Origin: Ruthenibacterium avium
GTDB taxonomy: Bacteria; Bacillota; Clostridia; Oscillospirales; Ruminococcaceae
Assembly: GCA_019118905.1 (NCBI GenBank)
Contig: DWYA01000028.1
Location: forward strand, 1 to 59,449
Direction of reading: 5' to 3'
DNA length: 59,449 nt
Shown here: piece by piece, positions 28,428 through 35,882 of the stretch
How the letters are laid out: each line of letters begins with the position of its first letter
Position numbering within the stretch: position 1 is the first letter of the stretch
The notes under the pieces: model-generated
Told to the model about the DNA's origin: nothing
The model's database searches: none
The model's input: only the letters and a program-made list of their open reading frames with translations
Position numbers and translations under genes: made by a program

Positions 28428-29735
28428 ATGATGATGCCGCAGCTTACGAAATTGATGGAAACGATTGAAGACCACGATGTAAAATTTATTCGGCTGGTGT
28501 TCTGCGATATTTTCGGTATTCCGAAAAATATTGCCATTATGGCAGACCGACTGCCGCAGGCAGTAGAAAAGGGTATTTCCTTTGACGCTTCCGCGATTTC
28601 CGGCTTTTCTAATGTAGAGGAGTCCGATTTATTCCTGTTTCCTGACCTGTCCACCTTTGCGCTTTTGCCGTGGCGTCCGTCGGAAGGGTGTGTAGCGCGT
28701 TTATTCTGCTGCATCCGTTATCCAGATGGCCGCCCGTTTGAAGGGGATGGCCGCTATTTGCTGCAAGCCGCGCAGGAGAAGGCGCAGGCTGACGGATACG
28801 GCTTTTTAGTGGGGCCGGAATGCGAGTTTTATCTGTTTGAAACGGATGAAAAAGGTGCGCCGACCTTGACCCCGTTTGACAAAGCGGGTTATTTGGATGT
28901 AGCGCCGATGGATAAAGGCGAAAATGTGCGCCGTGACATTTGCCTTACTTTAGAAGAAATGGGCGTTCATCCTGAGCGAAGCCACCACGAGCACGGGCCG
29001 GGACAAAATGAAATTGACATTCGCTGTGCATCGCCGATGCGTGCGGTGGATGATTTTGTCACGCTGCACACGGCTGTGAAAGCAGTTTCCGAACAAAACG
29101 GCCTGTTTGCATCGTTTTTGCCCAAACCTTTGCCGGAGGAAAGCGGAAATGGTTTGCACATTAACTTATCCCTTTTGAAAAACGGCGAAAATTTATTTGC
29201 AAAGTTTGACACCGACGTACATGCCCGCGCGTTTTTGGCGGGAATTTTGCGGCGTATTGTGGAGATTACCGTGTTTGCCAATCCGCTGCCCGGTTCCTAT
29301 CTGCGGTTTGGCAAGTGTGAAGCGCCGTGCGTGGTGAATTGGTCGAAGCAAAACCGCTCCACCCTTGTTCGTGTTCCGGCTGCCACCGGAAGTGATGCAC
29401 GCATGGAGCTGCGCAGCCCGGACCCTTCCTGCAATTTGTACCTTTTAACTGCATTGCTGCTGCACGCAGGCATGGAAGGGGTGGCCGAGGGCTTAACGCT
29501 GGGCGAGGCGTTTGACGGAAATGTCTATGTGAACGATGTTGCGGGCTTTGAGGCGCTGCCCGACAGCCTGCAAAGCGCCGTACAGCTTGCCAAAAACAGC
29601 GCGTTTTTAAAGCGTGTTCTGCCGGAAAAGCTGCTTTGCAACTATCTGCGCGATAAAGAGCGGGAAGCTGCGGCCTTCACCGCAAGCGAAGACCCCCATG
29701 CTTATGAGATAGCACGTTACTTTGAAAGAATATAA
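28428..29735 (+). CDS. glnA: Glutamine synthetase, type I
   Basis: This 435-residue enzyme is of the bacterial type I alpha length class. Visible motifs are the beta-grasp start (KFIRLVFCDIFGIPKN), FDASAISGFSNVEESDLFL, the metal site VGPECEFYLFE, HHEHGPGQNEIDIR, GNGLHINLSL and the RVPAATGSDARMELRSPD substrate loop. There are three tandem ATGs at 28428, 28431 and 28434; AGGGGG (28421-28426) fits 28434 best, but all are possible. The adenylylation-site Tyr loop is not obvious, as expected for the feedback-inhibited alpha subtype. It sits between pyrG and an ANTAR gene. Confidence 0.93.
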   Translation: MMMPQLTKLMETIEDHDVKFIRLVFCDIFGIPKNIAIMADRLPQAVEKGISFDASAISGFSNVEESDLFLFPDLSTFALLPWRPSEGCVARLFCCIRYPDGRPFEGDGRYLLQAAQEKAQADGYGFLVGPECEFYLFETDEKGAPTLTPFDKAGYLDVAPMDKGENVRRDICLTLEEMGVHPERSHHEHGPGQNEIDIRCASPMRAVDDFVTLHTAVKAVSEQNGLFASFLPKPLPEESGNGLHINLSLLKNGENLFAKFDTDVHARAFLAGILRRIVEITVFANPLPGSYLRFGKCEAPCVVNWSKQNRSTLVRVPAATGSDARMELRSPDPSCNLYLLTALLLHAGMEGVAEGLTLGEAFDGNVYVNDVAGFEALPDSLQSAVQLAKNSAFLKRVLPEKLLCNYLRDKEREAAAFTASEDPHAYEIARYFERI

Positions 29736-29792
29736 GGGGAAAGTCATCAAGTTTTTTGAAAAAACGTTTTGATGCAGAGGAGGGGAGCAACG

Positions 29793-30353
29793 GTGCTTTC
29801 CGTTTTGATTGTGGGACAAACGCAGCATCAAGAGTCGCTCAAGGCGCTGTTTGCCGCCAATATCAGCCGCGTCAGCTGCTGTCAGACGGCAGGAGAGGCG
29901 CGGCGGCTGATGAGCCGTACCGAGTTTGACTGCGTGGTGATCAATGCACCGCTCACGGATGAGTTCGGCAAGGATTTGGCCCTCAAAGCAATCGAACTTG
30001 GGGCAGAAGCGATCTTGCTGTGCCGCGCCAATCAGCGCGACCAGCTGGCCGCAGGTTTGGAACAGTACGGCGTTTTTGTGCTGGTAAAGCCGCTGGCACG
30101 GCAGCTGGCCGCTTTTTCAATGGGCCTGATTCGCACCAGCCGCTACCGCATGAAAGCCTTGCGCGAAGAAAATAAACGTATGAAAAAACGCCTGGAGGAA
30201 GCAAGGGTGCTGACACAGGCAAAGTGCTGCTTGGCGCGGTATCAACAGCTCAGCGAGGAGCAGGCTCACCGCCTGATTGAAAAACGCGCGATGGATGAAC
30301 GCGCGTCGATCAAAGAGGTGGCGGAAAAAATTGTCGCCGGTTTTGAAGGCTAA
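29793..30353 (+). CDS. ANTAR-domain RNA-binding antiterminator with degenerate receiver
   Basis: This is a 186-residue regulator. GTG 29793 (VLSVLIVGQTQHQ) is chosen because GAGGAGGGG lies 8 bases before it. The N-terminal domain has the receiver fold order but lacks the usual acidic pair after strand 1, and the phospho-acceptor position reads CVVINAPL with Asn in place of Asp; VKPL retains the conserved Lys. The C-terminal ANTAR domain follows a coiled coil (LREENKRMKKRLEEAR): LTQAKCCLARYQQLSEEQAH, then KRAMDERASIKEVAEKIV. ANTAR proteins bind paired hexaloop RNA hairpins and prevent termination, often of nitrogen genes. Its place behind pyrG-glnA suggests control of the surrounding glutamine genes. 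Lack of the Asp argues for ligand or partner control, not phosphorylation. Confidence 0.88.
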   Translation: MLSVLIVGQTQHQESLKALFAANISRVSCCQTAGEARRLMSRTEFDCVVINAPLTDEFGKDLALKAIELGAEAILLCRANQRDQLAAGLEQYGVFVLVKPLARQLAAFSMGLIRTSRYRMKALREENKRMKKRLEEARVLTQAKCCLARYQQLSEEQAHRLIEKRAMDERASIKEVAEKIVAGFEG

Positions 30354-30354
30354 A

Positions 30355-30382
30355 GGCTTTTTAAAAAGTCAAAATTTTCTGT
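30355..30382. repeat. Fragment of the MITE-like repeat (left-end type)
   Basis: GGCTTTTTAAAAAGTCAAAA resembles the left end of copy B (24055-24081), with about three differences over 27 bases. Only this end is recognisable, just after the ANTAR stop. Low complexity makes chance similarity possible. Confidence 0.3.
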
Positions 30383-30416
30383 TTTTTTAAACAGGCAAAA
30401 AAGAATAAAATAAAAA

Positions 30417-30478
30417 ACAGGCAAAGGCGCCTGCACACAAACATTTTGTGCCGCAGTGTCTTTGTCTGTATTTTTTTT
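30417..30478 (+). terminator. Strong intrinsic terminator, possibly an attenuator
   Basis: A long imperfect stem starts with ACAGGCAAAGGCG (30417-30429) pairing with TGTCTTTGTCTGT (30457-30469), continues with CTGC/GCAG and CACAAA/TTTGTG, and ends in ATTTTTTTT. It closes the pyrG-glnA-ANTAR unit or acts as an attenuator before the gene at 30523; no separate promoter is evident after it. Confidence 0.8.
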
Positions 30479-30522
30479 GCGCCAAAAATTTTTGCATGGC
30501 GCTGTATCAAGGAGGAGCAAAT

Positions 30523-31890
30523 ATGAAACAGTTACCCCGTTGGATGCCCATTGATTATGAAAAGTATCGCAAGGATTTGCCGCAGCAAGAACGCGAAGCG
30601 TTTTATGGCTTGCCGCGAGAAGTGCGTTTTTGTAAGGAATGCGTCATGAGCAACCAAAAGCCCAACAGCTGCTATGAGTTTGAACACACGATTGACTCTA
30701 AAAAGAAAACCATGGTGATTCAAGAAGATGGCGTTTGTGACGCTTGCCATGCCTGCCACAATAAGGTGGATCAAATTGACTGGAAAGCCCGCGAGGAGCA
30801 GCTGCGGGAGCTTTGTGACCGCTACCGCAAAACAGACGGCAGTTATGACTGTCTGGTACCCGGCAGCGGCGGAAAAGACAGCTTTTATGCCGCCCATTTG
30901 CTGAAATACAAGTATGGTATGCACCCGCTTACCGTCACCTGGGCGCCGCATATTTACACCAGTTGGGGCTTTCAAAATTTCGAGGCGTGGATTCACGCGG
31001 GGTTTGACAATTATTTGTGTACGCCAAATGGCATTACGCACCGTCTGCTCACACGCCTTGCCACGGAAAACCTGTTTCACCCGTTCCAGCCGTTTATCTT
31101 AGGGCAAAAACAGCTTGCGCCGAAAATGGCGGCCAAGTTCGGCATTCCGCTGGTGTTTTACGGCGAAAACGAAGCCGAGTTCGGCAATCCCATTGCCGAT
31201 AATGACAGCGCTTTGCGTGACGAGCGCTTTTTTGCCACAAACGATATGGACCACATCTATCTGGGCGGTGTATCGCTGCGCCAGCTGCAGGAAGATTTCG
31301 GTGTGGATAAGGCGGATTTATCCATTTATCTTCCCTGCGAAACAAGCGACGTGAAGAAAAACGGCATTGAAGTGCATTACATGGGCTACTATGAAAAGTG
31401 GCATCCGCAAGGGGCGTATTATTACAGCGTGGAGCACGGCGGATTTATTCCCAGCCCGGAACGCACCGCGGGCACTTATTCAAAATATAATTCGATTGAT
31501 GATAAAGTGGATGACTTTTTCTACTATACTACCTATATTAAATACGGAATTGGCCGCTGCACTTATGATGCAGCCCAAGAAATTCGCAATAACGAAATTG
31601 ACTTGGAGGAAGCAAAGCTGCTGTGCAAAAAATTTGACGGCGAATTTCCCATGCGCTTTGCACAGGAATTTTTTGATTATATTTCTGTGGATGACAAAAA
31701 ATTCGGCAAGGCATCCGGCTGCTTTGAACAGCCGCGTATGGATATGGACTATTTTATGTATTTGGCCGACCGTTTCCGTTCGCCCCATCTGTGGCAGTAC
31801 GAGAACGGCGTTTGGAGCCTTCGTCACACCCCTTATGAGGGGGACAGCCTTTGCGGCTGGGGCGCTGTGAAGGGAGGCGAACAGCGATGA
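30523..31890 (+). CDS. N-acetyl sugar amidotransferase, WbpG/PseA type
   Basis: This is a 455-residue ATP-dependent enzyme. In characterised relatives it turns an acetamido group of a nucleotide-linked or nonulosonic sugar into an acetamidino group, using ammonia from a HisH/HisF-like pair. Evidence is the PP-loop CLVPGSGGKDSFYAAHLLK (about residues 105-123), the family blocks PLTVTWAPHIYTSWGFQN, HPFQPFILGQKQLAP and FYGENEAEFGNP, and two Cys pairs (FCKECVMSNQ and CDACHAC) that may bind zinc. ATG 30523 follows GGAGGAG at 8 bases. The next two genes overlap by 4 bases each and encode the expected ammonia suppliers. No polysaccharide or sialic-acid genes are nearby, so the acceptor is unknown. 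Confidence 0.88.
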   Translation: MKQLPRWMPIDYEKYRKDLPQQEREAFYGLPREVRFCKECVMSNQKPNSCYEFEHTIDSKKKTMVIQEDGVCDACHACHNKVDQIDWKAREEQLRELCDRYRKTDGSYDCLVPGSGGKDSFYAAHLLKYKYGMHPLTVTWAPHIYTSWGFQNFEAWIHAGFDNYLCTPNGITHRLLTRLATENLFHPFQPFILGQKQLAPKMAAKFGIPLVFYGENEAEFGNPIADNDSALRDERFFATNDMDHIYLGGVSLRQLQEDFGVDKADLSIYLPCETSDVKKNGIEVHYMGYYEKWHPQGAYYYSVEHGGFIPSPERTAGTYSKYNSIDDKVDDFFYYTTYIKYGIGRCTYDAAQEIRNNEIDLEEAKLLCKKFDGEFPMRFAQEFFDYISVDDKKFGKASGCFEQPRMDMDYFMYLADRFRSPHLWQYENGVWSLRHTPYEGDSLCGWGAVKGGEQR

Positions 31891-32642
31891 GCCATAAAAT
31901 CCGGCTGATTGCGCGTTTGGACGTGAAAGGTCAAAATCTGGTCAAGGGAATCCAGTATGAGGGTTTGCGTAAATTGGGTGACCCTCACGACTTCGCCAAG
32001 CGCTATTATGAACAAGGAATTGACGAGCTTTTGTATTTGGATACCGTGGCAAGCCTTTATGGGCGCAACAATCTGAGCGATATTTTGCAAAAAACAACGC
32101 AGGATATTTTTATTCCCATTACGGCGGGCGGCGGCCTTCGCAGCGTAGAAGACGTAGGGCTGGTACTCAAAATGGGCGCGGACAAAGCGGCAGTGAATAC
32201 CGCGGCACTGCACCGCCCGGAGCTGATTTCGGAGCTTGCCAAAGCGTACGGAAGCCAATGTGTGGTGTTGAGCGTACAGGCTAAGCGCTGGGAAACGGGC
32301 TGGGAAGCCTACTTTGACAATGGGCGGGAGCGCTCCGGTAAGGATGCGCTGGAATGGATTGGCCAAGCGGAGCGCTGGGGTGCGGGGGAGATACTCGTCA
32401 CCTCCGTGGACGCGGAAGGGCGGCAAAAGGGCATGGATCATGAGCTGATTGCCGCGGCGCGTCAGGCAACGGCGCTTCCCGTGATTGCGGCGGGCGGAGT
32501 TTCGGGCGCGGATGATATGGTTCAAGCGGCAAAGGAAGGTGCGGATGCCGTGAGTGCAGCCAGCATCCTGCATTATGACAAAACGAGTGTTCCGGCACTC
32601 AAACAGGAGATTTTGAAAGCCGGGGTGGAGGTGAGAGCATGA
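31887..32642 (+). CDS. HisF-like synthase subunit (HisF2 type), partner of the amidotransferase
   Basis: This is a 251-residue TIM-barrel protein homologous to the cyclase subunit of imidazole glycerol-phosphate synthase. ATG 31887 overlaps the previous stop (ATGA). It has LIARLDVKGQNLVKG (first catalytic Asp retained), FIPITAGGGLRSVEDV and VIAAGGVSGADD phosphate-binding loops, and ILVTSVDAEGRQKGMD. At the position of the second catalytic Asp (IDAKR in histidine HisF) it reads VQAKRW, so Gln replaces Asp and normal cyclase chemistry is doubtful. This fits a HisF2 role, in which the barrel only conducts ammonia from the glutaminase to the WbpG-like enzyme. No other histidine gene is in the window. 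Confidence 0.88.
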   Translation: MSHKIRLIARLDVKGQNLVKGIQYEGLRKLGDPHDFAKRYYEQGIDELLYLDTVASLYGRNNLSDILQKTTQDIFIPITAGGGLRSVEDVGLVLKMGADKAAVNTAALHRPELISELAKAYGSQCVVLSVQAKRWETGWEAYFDNGRERSGKDALEWIGQAERWGAGEILVTSVDAEGRQKGMDHELIAAARQATALPVIAAGGVSGADDMVQAAKEGADAVSAASILHYDKTSVPALKQEILKAGVEVRA

Positions 32643-33289
32643 AAACGCAAGTGGCAATTGTGGATTACGGACGCAGCAATTTGTTAAGCGTGCAGCGTGC
32701 CTTGGAACACTGCGGCGCGAACGTAAGCTATGCCCGCAATGAAAAAGAGGTTTTGCAAGCCGATGTGCTGGTTTTGCCGGGGGTTGGCGCGTTTGATGAC
32801 GGGATGCGTCTTTTGCGGGAAAACGGGATGGCGCAAGCGATTTGCGAAAAAGCGAAAAAGGGAACGCCGCTTTTCGGCATTTGTCTTGGCTTGCAAATGC
32901 TGTTTGAGCACAGCGCTGAAGGGGGACAGGAGCCGGGGCTTGGCCTTCTGGAAGGTACTGTGGTACCCTTGCCCAAATACACGCCGGATGGAGTGCCCGT
33001 GCGGGTGCCCAGCATGGGCTGGCGTGCCCTTAATATTCAAAAAACAGCGTCGCCGGAGTGGCTCGTACAAGCGACGGAATCCACCCCGGCGACGCCGGAA
33101 TATTACTTTGTTCACAGTTACCATGCAAAGCCAAGGCATAAGGCCGACATCGCCGCCTACTATACCTATGGCGGCCATGAAATTTGCGCGGCTGTTGCAA
33201 AAGAAAATATCTTTGCTACTCAATTCCACCCGGAAAAAAGCGGCGCGGCAGGCTTATGGCTGCTGCAAAAATTCTGCGATCATTTATAA
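32639..33289 (+). CDS. HisH-like glutaminase subunit (HisH2 type)
   Basis: This is a 216-residue class I glutamine amidotransferase homologous to the HisH subunit. ATG 32639 overlaps the hisF-like stop by 4 bases. The catalytic triad is visible: Cys in LFGICLGLQMLFEHS, and His and Glu in ATQFHPEKS. Other family marks are VDYGRSNLLSVQRALE, VLPGVGAFDDGM, VPSMGWRALN and FVHSYHA. Together with the two preceding genes it forms a complete glutaminase, ammonia channel and ATP-dependent amidotransferase set. Length fits HisH (about 200). It ends 7 bases before the convergent kinase-like gene. Confidence 0.9.
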   Translation: MKTQVAIVDYGRSNLLSVQRALEHCGANVSYARNEKEVLQADVLVLPGVGAFDDGMRLLRENGMAQAICEKAKKGTPLFGICLGLQMLFEHSAEGGQEPGLGLLEGTVVPLPKYTPDGVPVRVPSMGWRALNIQKTASPEWLVQATESTPATPEYYFVHSYHAKPRHKADIAAYYTYGGHEICAAVAKENIFATQFHPEKSGAAGLWLLQKFCDHL

Positions 33290-33296
33290 AGCAGGC

Positions 33297-33920
33297 TTAA
33301 CTGTTTTCGGGCCGGGCCAAATCAGCCAAAAGCGAAATACAGCCATCAATGCCCAACGTGGCGGAGTTCAGGCAAACGTCGTAAGTATCTGCCGAGCCCC
33401 AGCTTAAATCGGTAAAGAAGCCGTAATAGCTTGCGCGGCGCTTATCGGTCTTTTTAATGAGCGACAGCGCAGCTTTTTCGTCAAGGTCATACAAACAGCG
33501 AATACGTTCTACGCGCTGTTCCAGCGGCGCGTGGATAAACACGCGCAGGATATCGTCGCGCCCGCGCAGAATATAGTCGGCGCAGCGCCCAATGATGACG
33601 CAGCTCTCCCGCTGCGCCAGCTTGCGGATGGTATCGCTTTGGAACAAAAACAGCTTGTCGTTAGTGAGATAATCTTGGTATCCCGTTAAGAAAGCGCCCT
33701 GCCCCTGTGCGCCCACCGACAAAGAGTACAATAAGCTGTTGATGGGTTTTTCGTCGGCTTTTTCAAACAGTTCGGGCATAATGCCGCTCTCTTTGGCGGC
33801 GATTTTTAAAAGCTCTTTATCGTAATAGCCAAAGGATAGTTTTTTGGCCAGCTTTTCACCAATTTCACGCCCGCCGCTTCCAAATTGACGGCCAATGCAA
33901 ATCACACGAATTTTTTTCAT
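33297..33920 (-). CDS. Cytidylate kinase-like family protein
   Basis: This is a 207-residue P-loop protein. ATG 33920 (MKKIRVICIGRQFGSGG) has GGGAGGTG upstream; the open frame runs about 70 codons further but without a start site. The P-loop variant GRQFGSGGREIGEKLAKK at residues 11-28 and the YYDKELLKIAAKESG segment are typical of the cytidylate-kinase-like family common in Clostridia, together with CVIIGRCADYILR and VFIHAPLEQRVERI. The real Cmk has a different length and lid, so activity on CMP is not certain. It is a single gene, convergent with the amidotransferase trio. A TATAAT-type -10 (plus 34012-34017) lies upstream. Confidence 0.85.
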   Translation of the reverse strand: MKKIRVICIGRQFGSGGREIGEKLAKKLSFGYYDKELLKIAAKESGIMPELFEKADEKPINSLLYSLSVGAQGQGAFLTGYQDYLTNDKLFLFQSDTIRKLAQRESCVIIGRCADYILRGRDDILRVFIHAPLEQRVERIRCLYDLDEKAALSLIKKTDKRRASYYGFFTDLSWGSADTYDVCLNSATLGIDGCISLLADLARPENS

Positions 33921-34042
33921 AACGGACACCTCCCAACCGTTTGAGCGTGCGGCAAAGCCGCGCGCAAACGTGCCCCGGCTTGGAAAAACATCTCTCCGGG
34001 AGCTTACTTTTATTATAGCAGACATTTTGACAAAAAGAGAAC

Positions 34043-34089
34043 CAAAAAAACGGCGCTGCCTTTGTGTAATTTGCCAAAGACAGCGCCGT
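34043..34089 (-). terminator. Terminator of the thiamine transporter gene
   Basis: On the minus strand ACGGCGCTGTCTTTG pairs with CAAAGGCAGCGCCGT (plus 34075-34089 and 34050-34064), followed by TTTTTTT. It is a strong stem 10 bases past the stop. Confidence 0.92.
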
Positions 34090-34098
34090 ACCTTATTT

Positions 34099-34680
34099 TT
34101 AAATTTCTGCTTCAAACAAACGCGGTGCGGCATTTACCAGCAAAACGGCGGCCAGCGCGGTGAGAATCGCCTCCGGCAGCATATAGGTGCCGTTGTAAAT
34201 CAAACTATACACCCAAACGTTTAAGCCTTCGGCCCACTCGTAAGAGCTTTGGTAGCTGTCCCACAGCAGCGCACCGGACAAAAAGCTGCACAAAAAGCGC
34301 AGTGCACAAGCCCAAATGGTGCCGCAGGCAACGCCTACTGTTCGGTTAGAAAAGCGCTTTGCCACAAGGTCGGCAGTGCCGAGCAGCGTAAATGCCAGCA
34401 CATAATCGAGCAAAATCACGCCGATATAGGCCAAAACGGTGTTGGCAGGGGGCGGATAAAAGCCCATCATCATTTGTAAAAGGCTGTTGATAAAGCCGGT
34501 AAGAAGGCCCCATTTTACGCCGTGGCGGAACGAAATTAAGATAAACGGCAGCATGGACAGCAGTGTGACAGAGCCGCCGAAAGGCATGTCAAACAGCTTG
34601 ATTTGTGCCAGAATGGTGCCGAGGGCAACCATTAAGGCGCACTCAATCAATGTGCGTAAACGGGTGTGTGTGGTGGTCAT
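34099..34680 (-). CDS. thiT: Thiamine transporter, ECF S-component type
   Basis: This is a 193-residue integral membrane protein that captures thiamine for energy-coupling-factor import; the shared ATPase and T subunits must be encoded elsewhere. It starts at ATG 34680 (MTTTHTRLRTLIECALMVALG). Features typical of ThiT are an N-terminal helix with ALMVALGTILAQIKLF, MPFGGSVTLLSMLPFILISFRHG, the family mark GVKWGLLTGFINSLLQ, and EWAEGLNVWVYSLIYNGTYM, where aromatic residues line the thiamine site. About six helices are predicted. A TPP riboswitch and terminator lie directly upstream, which independently supports the substrate. Confidence 0.95.
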   Translation of the reverse strand: MTTTHTRLRTLIECALMVALGTILAQIKLFDMPFGGSVTLLSMLPFILISFRHGVKWGLLTGFINSLLQMMMGFYPPPANTVLAYIGVILLDYVLAFTLLGTADLVAKRFSNRTVGVACGTIWACALRFLCSFLSGALLWDSYQSSYEWAEGLNVWVYSLIYNGTYMLPEAILTALAAVLLVNAAPRLFEAEI

Positions 34681-34710
34681 GTACAATCGCTTCTTTCCTT
34701 TGGTGTAACA

Positions 34711-34764
34711 TAAAAAACAAAAACGGGTGCGCCTTTCTGCACAAAAACACAAAGGCACACCCGT
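34711..34764 (-). terminator. TPP riboswitch expression-platform terminator
   Basis: Minus-strand ACGGGTGTGCCTTT and AAAGGCGCACCCGT (plus 34751-34764 and 34723-34736) form a stem followed by TTTTGTTTTTT, between the aptamer and thiT. It should form when TPP is bound and stop transcription. Confidence 0.9.
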
Positions 34765-34784
34765 CCGGTGTTCATCATCCCTAA

Positions 34785-34880
34785 ACTCCCTACGTCGGCA
34801 TTACCCGAATCAGGTTCAAGGTGACACAAAGCTGCAATTCGCTTTGTTCTCAGCCGGGAATGGCTCCCAGCGCCCCTGTT
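34785..34880 (-). promoter_or_regulatory. TPP riboswitch (THI element)
   Basis: Reading the minus strand: GGGGCGC, then GGCTGAGAACAAAG, an optional hairpin, then ACCTTGAACCTGATTCGGG and TAATGCCGACGTAGGGA. These are the conserved blocks of the TPP aptamer in the right order. Confidence 0.97.
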
Positions 34881-34895
34881 TTTATGTCCATGAAA

Positions 34896-34923
34896 ATTAT
34901 ACCGCGTTTTTTTCGCTTGTCAA
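34896..34923 (-). promoter_or_regulatory. Promoter of the thiT riboswitch unit
   Basis: Minus-strand TTGACA (plus 34918-34923) and TATAAT (plus 34896-34901) are spaced 16 bases and lie just upstream of the aptamer. Confidence 0.85.
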
Positions 34924-34957
34924 GACAAAAAATCCCCCGATTCGCGCAAGCGGTTTT

Positions 34958-35611
34958 TTACGCCTCTTTTTTAGGCAGCGTTTTTTTGCCGGTGCGGCAA
35001 ATGTCCTGCAAGCAGCACTGGTCGCAGTGTGCTTTTCGTGCGGTGCATACAACGCGGCCGTGCAGCACACAGCGGTGGCAGTAATCATTCGATTCTTCGG
35101 GCGGCAGCACGCGCACCAGTTCCTTTTCCACTTTGACCGGGTCGGTACAGTTCGAAACAAAGCCAAGGCGGTTGGCCATGCGGATGCAGTGTGTGTCCGC
35201 GACGACGGCCGGCAGACCAAAGATATCACCGCGAATTAAGTTGGCGCTTTTTCGGCCAATGCCGGGCAAACGCAAAAGCTCGTCCATTTCTTTGGGTACC
35301 TGTCCGCCGAATTCGTTTATCAGCATATTGCACATGCCGTCAATGTCACGCGCTTTGCTCGCCCCAAGACCGCAGGGCTTGACAATCGCCTCGATGGCTT
35401 TTGCGCCCGCGCCGGCAAGTGCTTCCAAGGTGGGGTAGCGGCCAAACAGCTCGGCGGTAACAATATTGACTCGTGCGTCGGTACACTGTGCCGATAAACG
35501 CACGCTGACAAGCAGCTGCCAAGCATTTTTATACTCCAGCGAACACTCCGCTAAGGGGTATGCCTGCTTCAACCGTTCTACAATTTCTCTTGCGTCTGCT
35601 TTGGTACGCAT
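34958..35611 (-). CDS. nth: Endonuclease III (DNA glycosylase/AP lyase)
   Basis: This 217-residue base-excision repair enzyme removes oxidised pyrimidines and cuts the abasic site. The helix-hairpin-helix LLRLPGIGRKSANLI carries the catalytic Lys, and VVADTHCIRMANRLG carries the catalytic Asp. The C-terminal iron-sulfur motif is VCTARKAHCDQCCLQDIC. Length matches E. coli Nth (211). The start is ATG 35611. It is divergent from glyA with a 271-base gap that holds a leader hairpin and -10 element for glyA; it stands alone otherwise. Confidence 0.95.
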   Translation of the reverse strand: MRTKADAREIVERLKQAYPLAECSLEYKNAWQLLVSVRLSAQCTDARVNIVTAELFGRYPTLEALAGAGAKAIEAIVKPCGLGASKARDIDGMCNMLINEFGGQVPKEMDELLRLPGIGRKSANLIRGDIFGLPAVVADTHCIRMANRLGFVSNCTDPVKVEKELVRVLPPEESNDYCHRCVLHGRVVCTARKAHCDQCCLQDICRTGKKTLPKKEA

Positions 35612-35711
35612 GAATCATCCTCCTGCTTCAAAATAAAGGTTACATTCAGTGTGAAATATCGGCAAAAAGCCGAAAATGTCCTTGCTGTGCGCACAAAATA
35701 TACTTTTTTGA

Positions 35712-35784
35712 TATAATAACATAAAAAGGGCTTGCTTACAAGGCTGCTTTGATGTATACTGTGAAAAATATCAAGCAGTGCTTG
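35712..35784 (+). promoter_or_regulatory. glyA upstream region: -10 element and leader hairpin
   Basis: TATAAT at 35712-35717 (no clear -35) is followed by an imperfect hairpin, CAAGGCTGCTTTGAT (35739-35753) with ATCAAGCAGTGCTTG (35770-35784), and a T-rich TTTGTTTT. It may be an attenuator; no known riboswitch consensus was recognised. Confidence 0.4.
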
Positions 35785-35882
35785 TTTGTTTTCCGGTCGG
35801 GAAGCCCAAAGGGGTGGGTGCTTTCGCAAAAGAAGGCGGCGGGGACGCGCTTGATAAAATACAAAAAATAGGGGGAGAAAAA

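Noticed and set aside
31887..33289. Histidine biosynthesis operon (hisF-hisH)
   Set aside because: Only these two his-like genes are present, they overlap a WbpG-type amidotransferase, and the HisF-like protein has Gln in place of a catalytic Asp.
35785..35882. ZTP, glycine or THF riboswitch in the glyA leader
   Set aside because: Several GGG and CCC blocks invite a match, but the conserved boxes of these classes are not in the right order.
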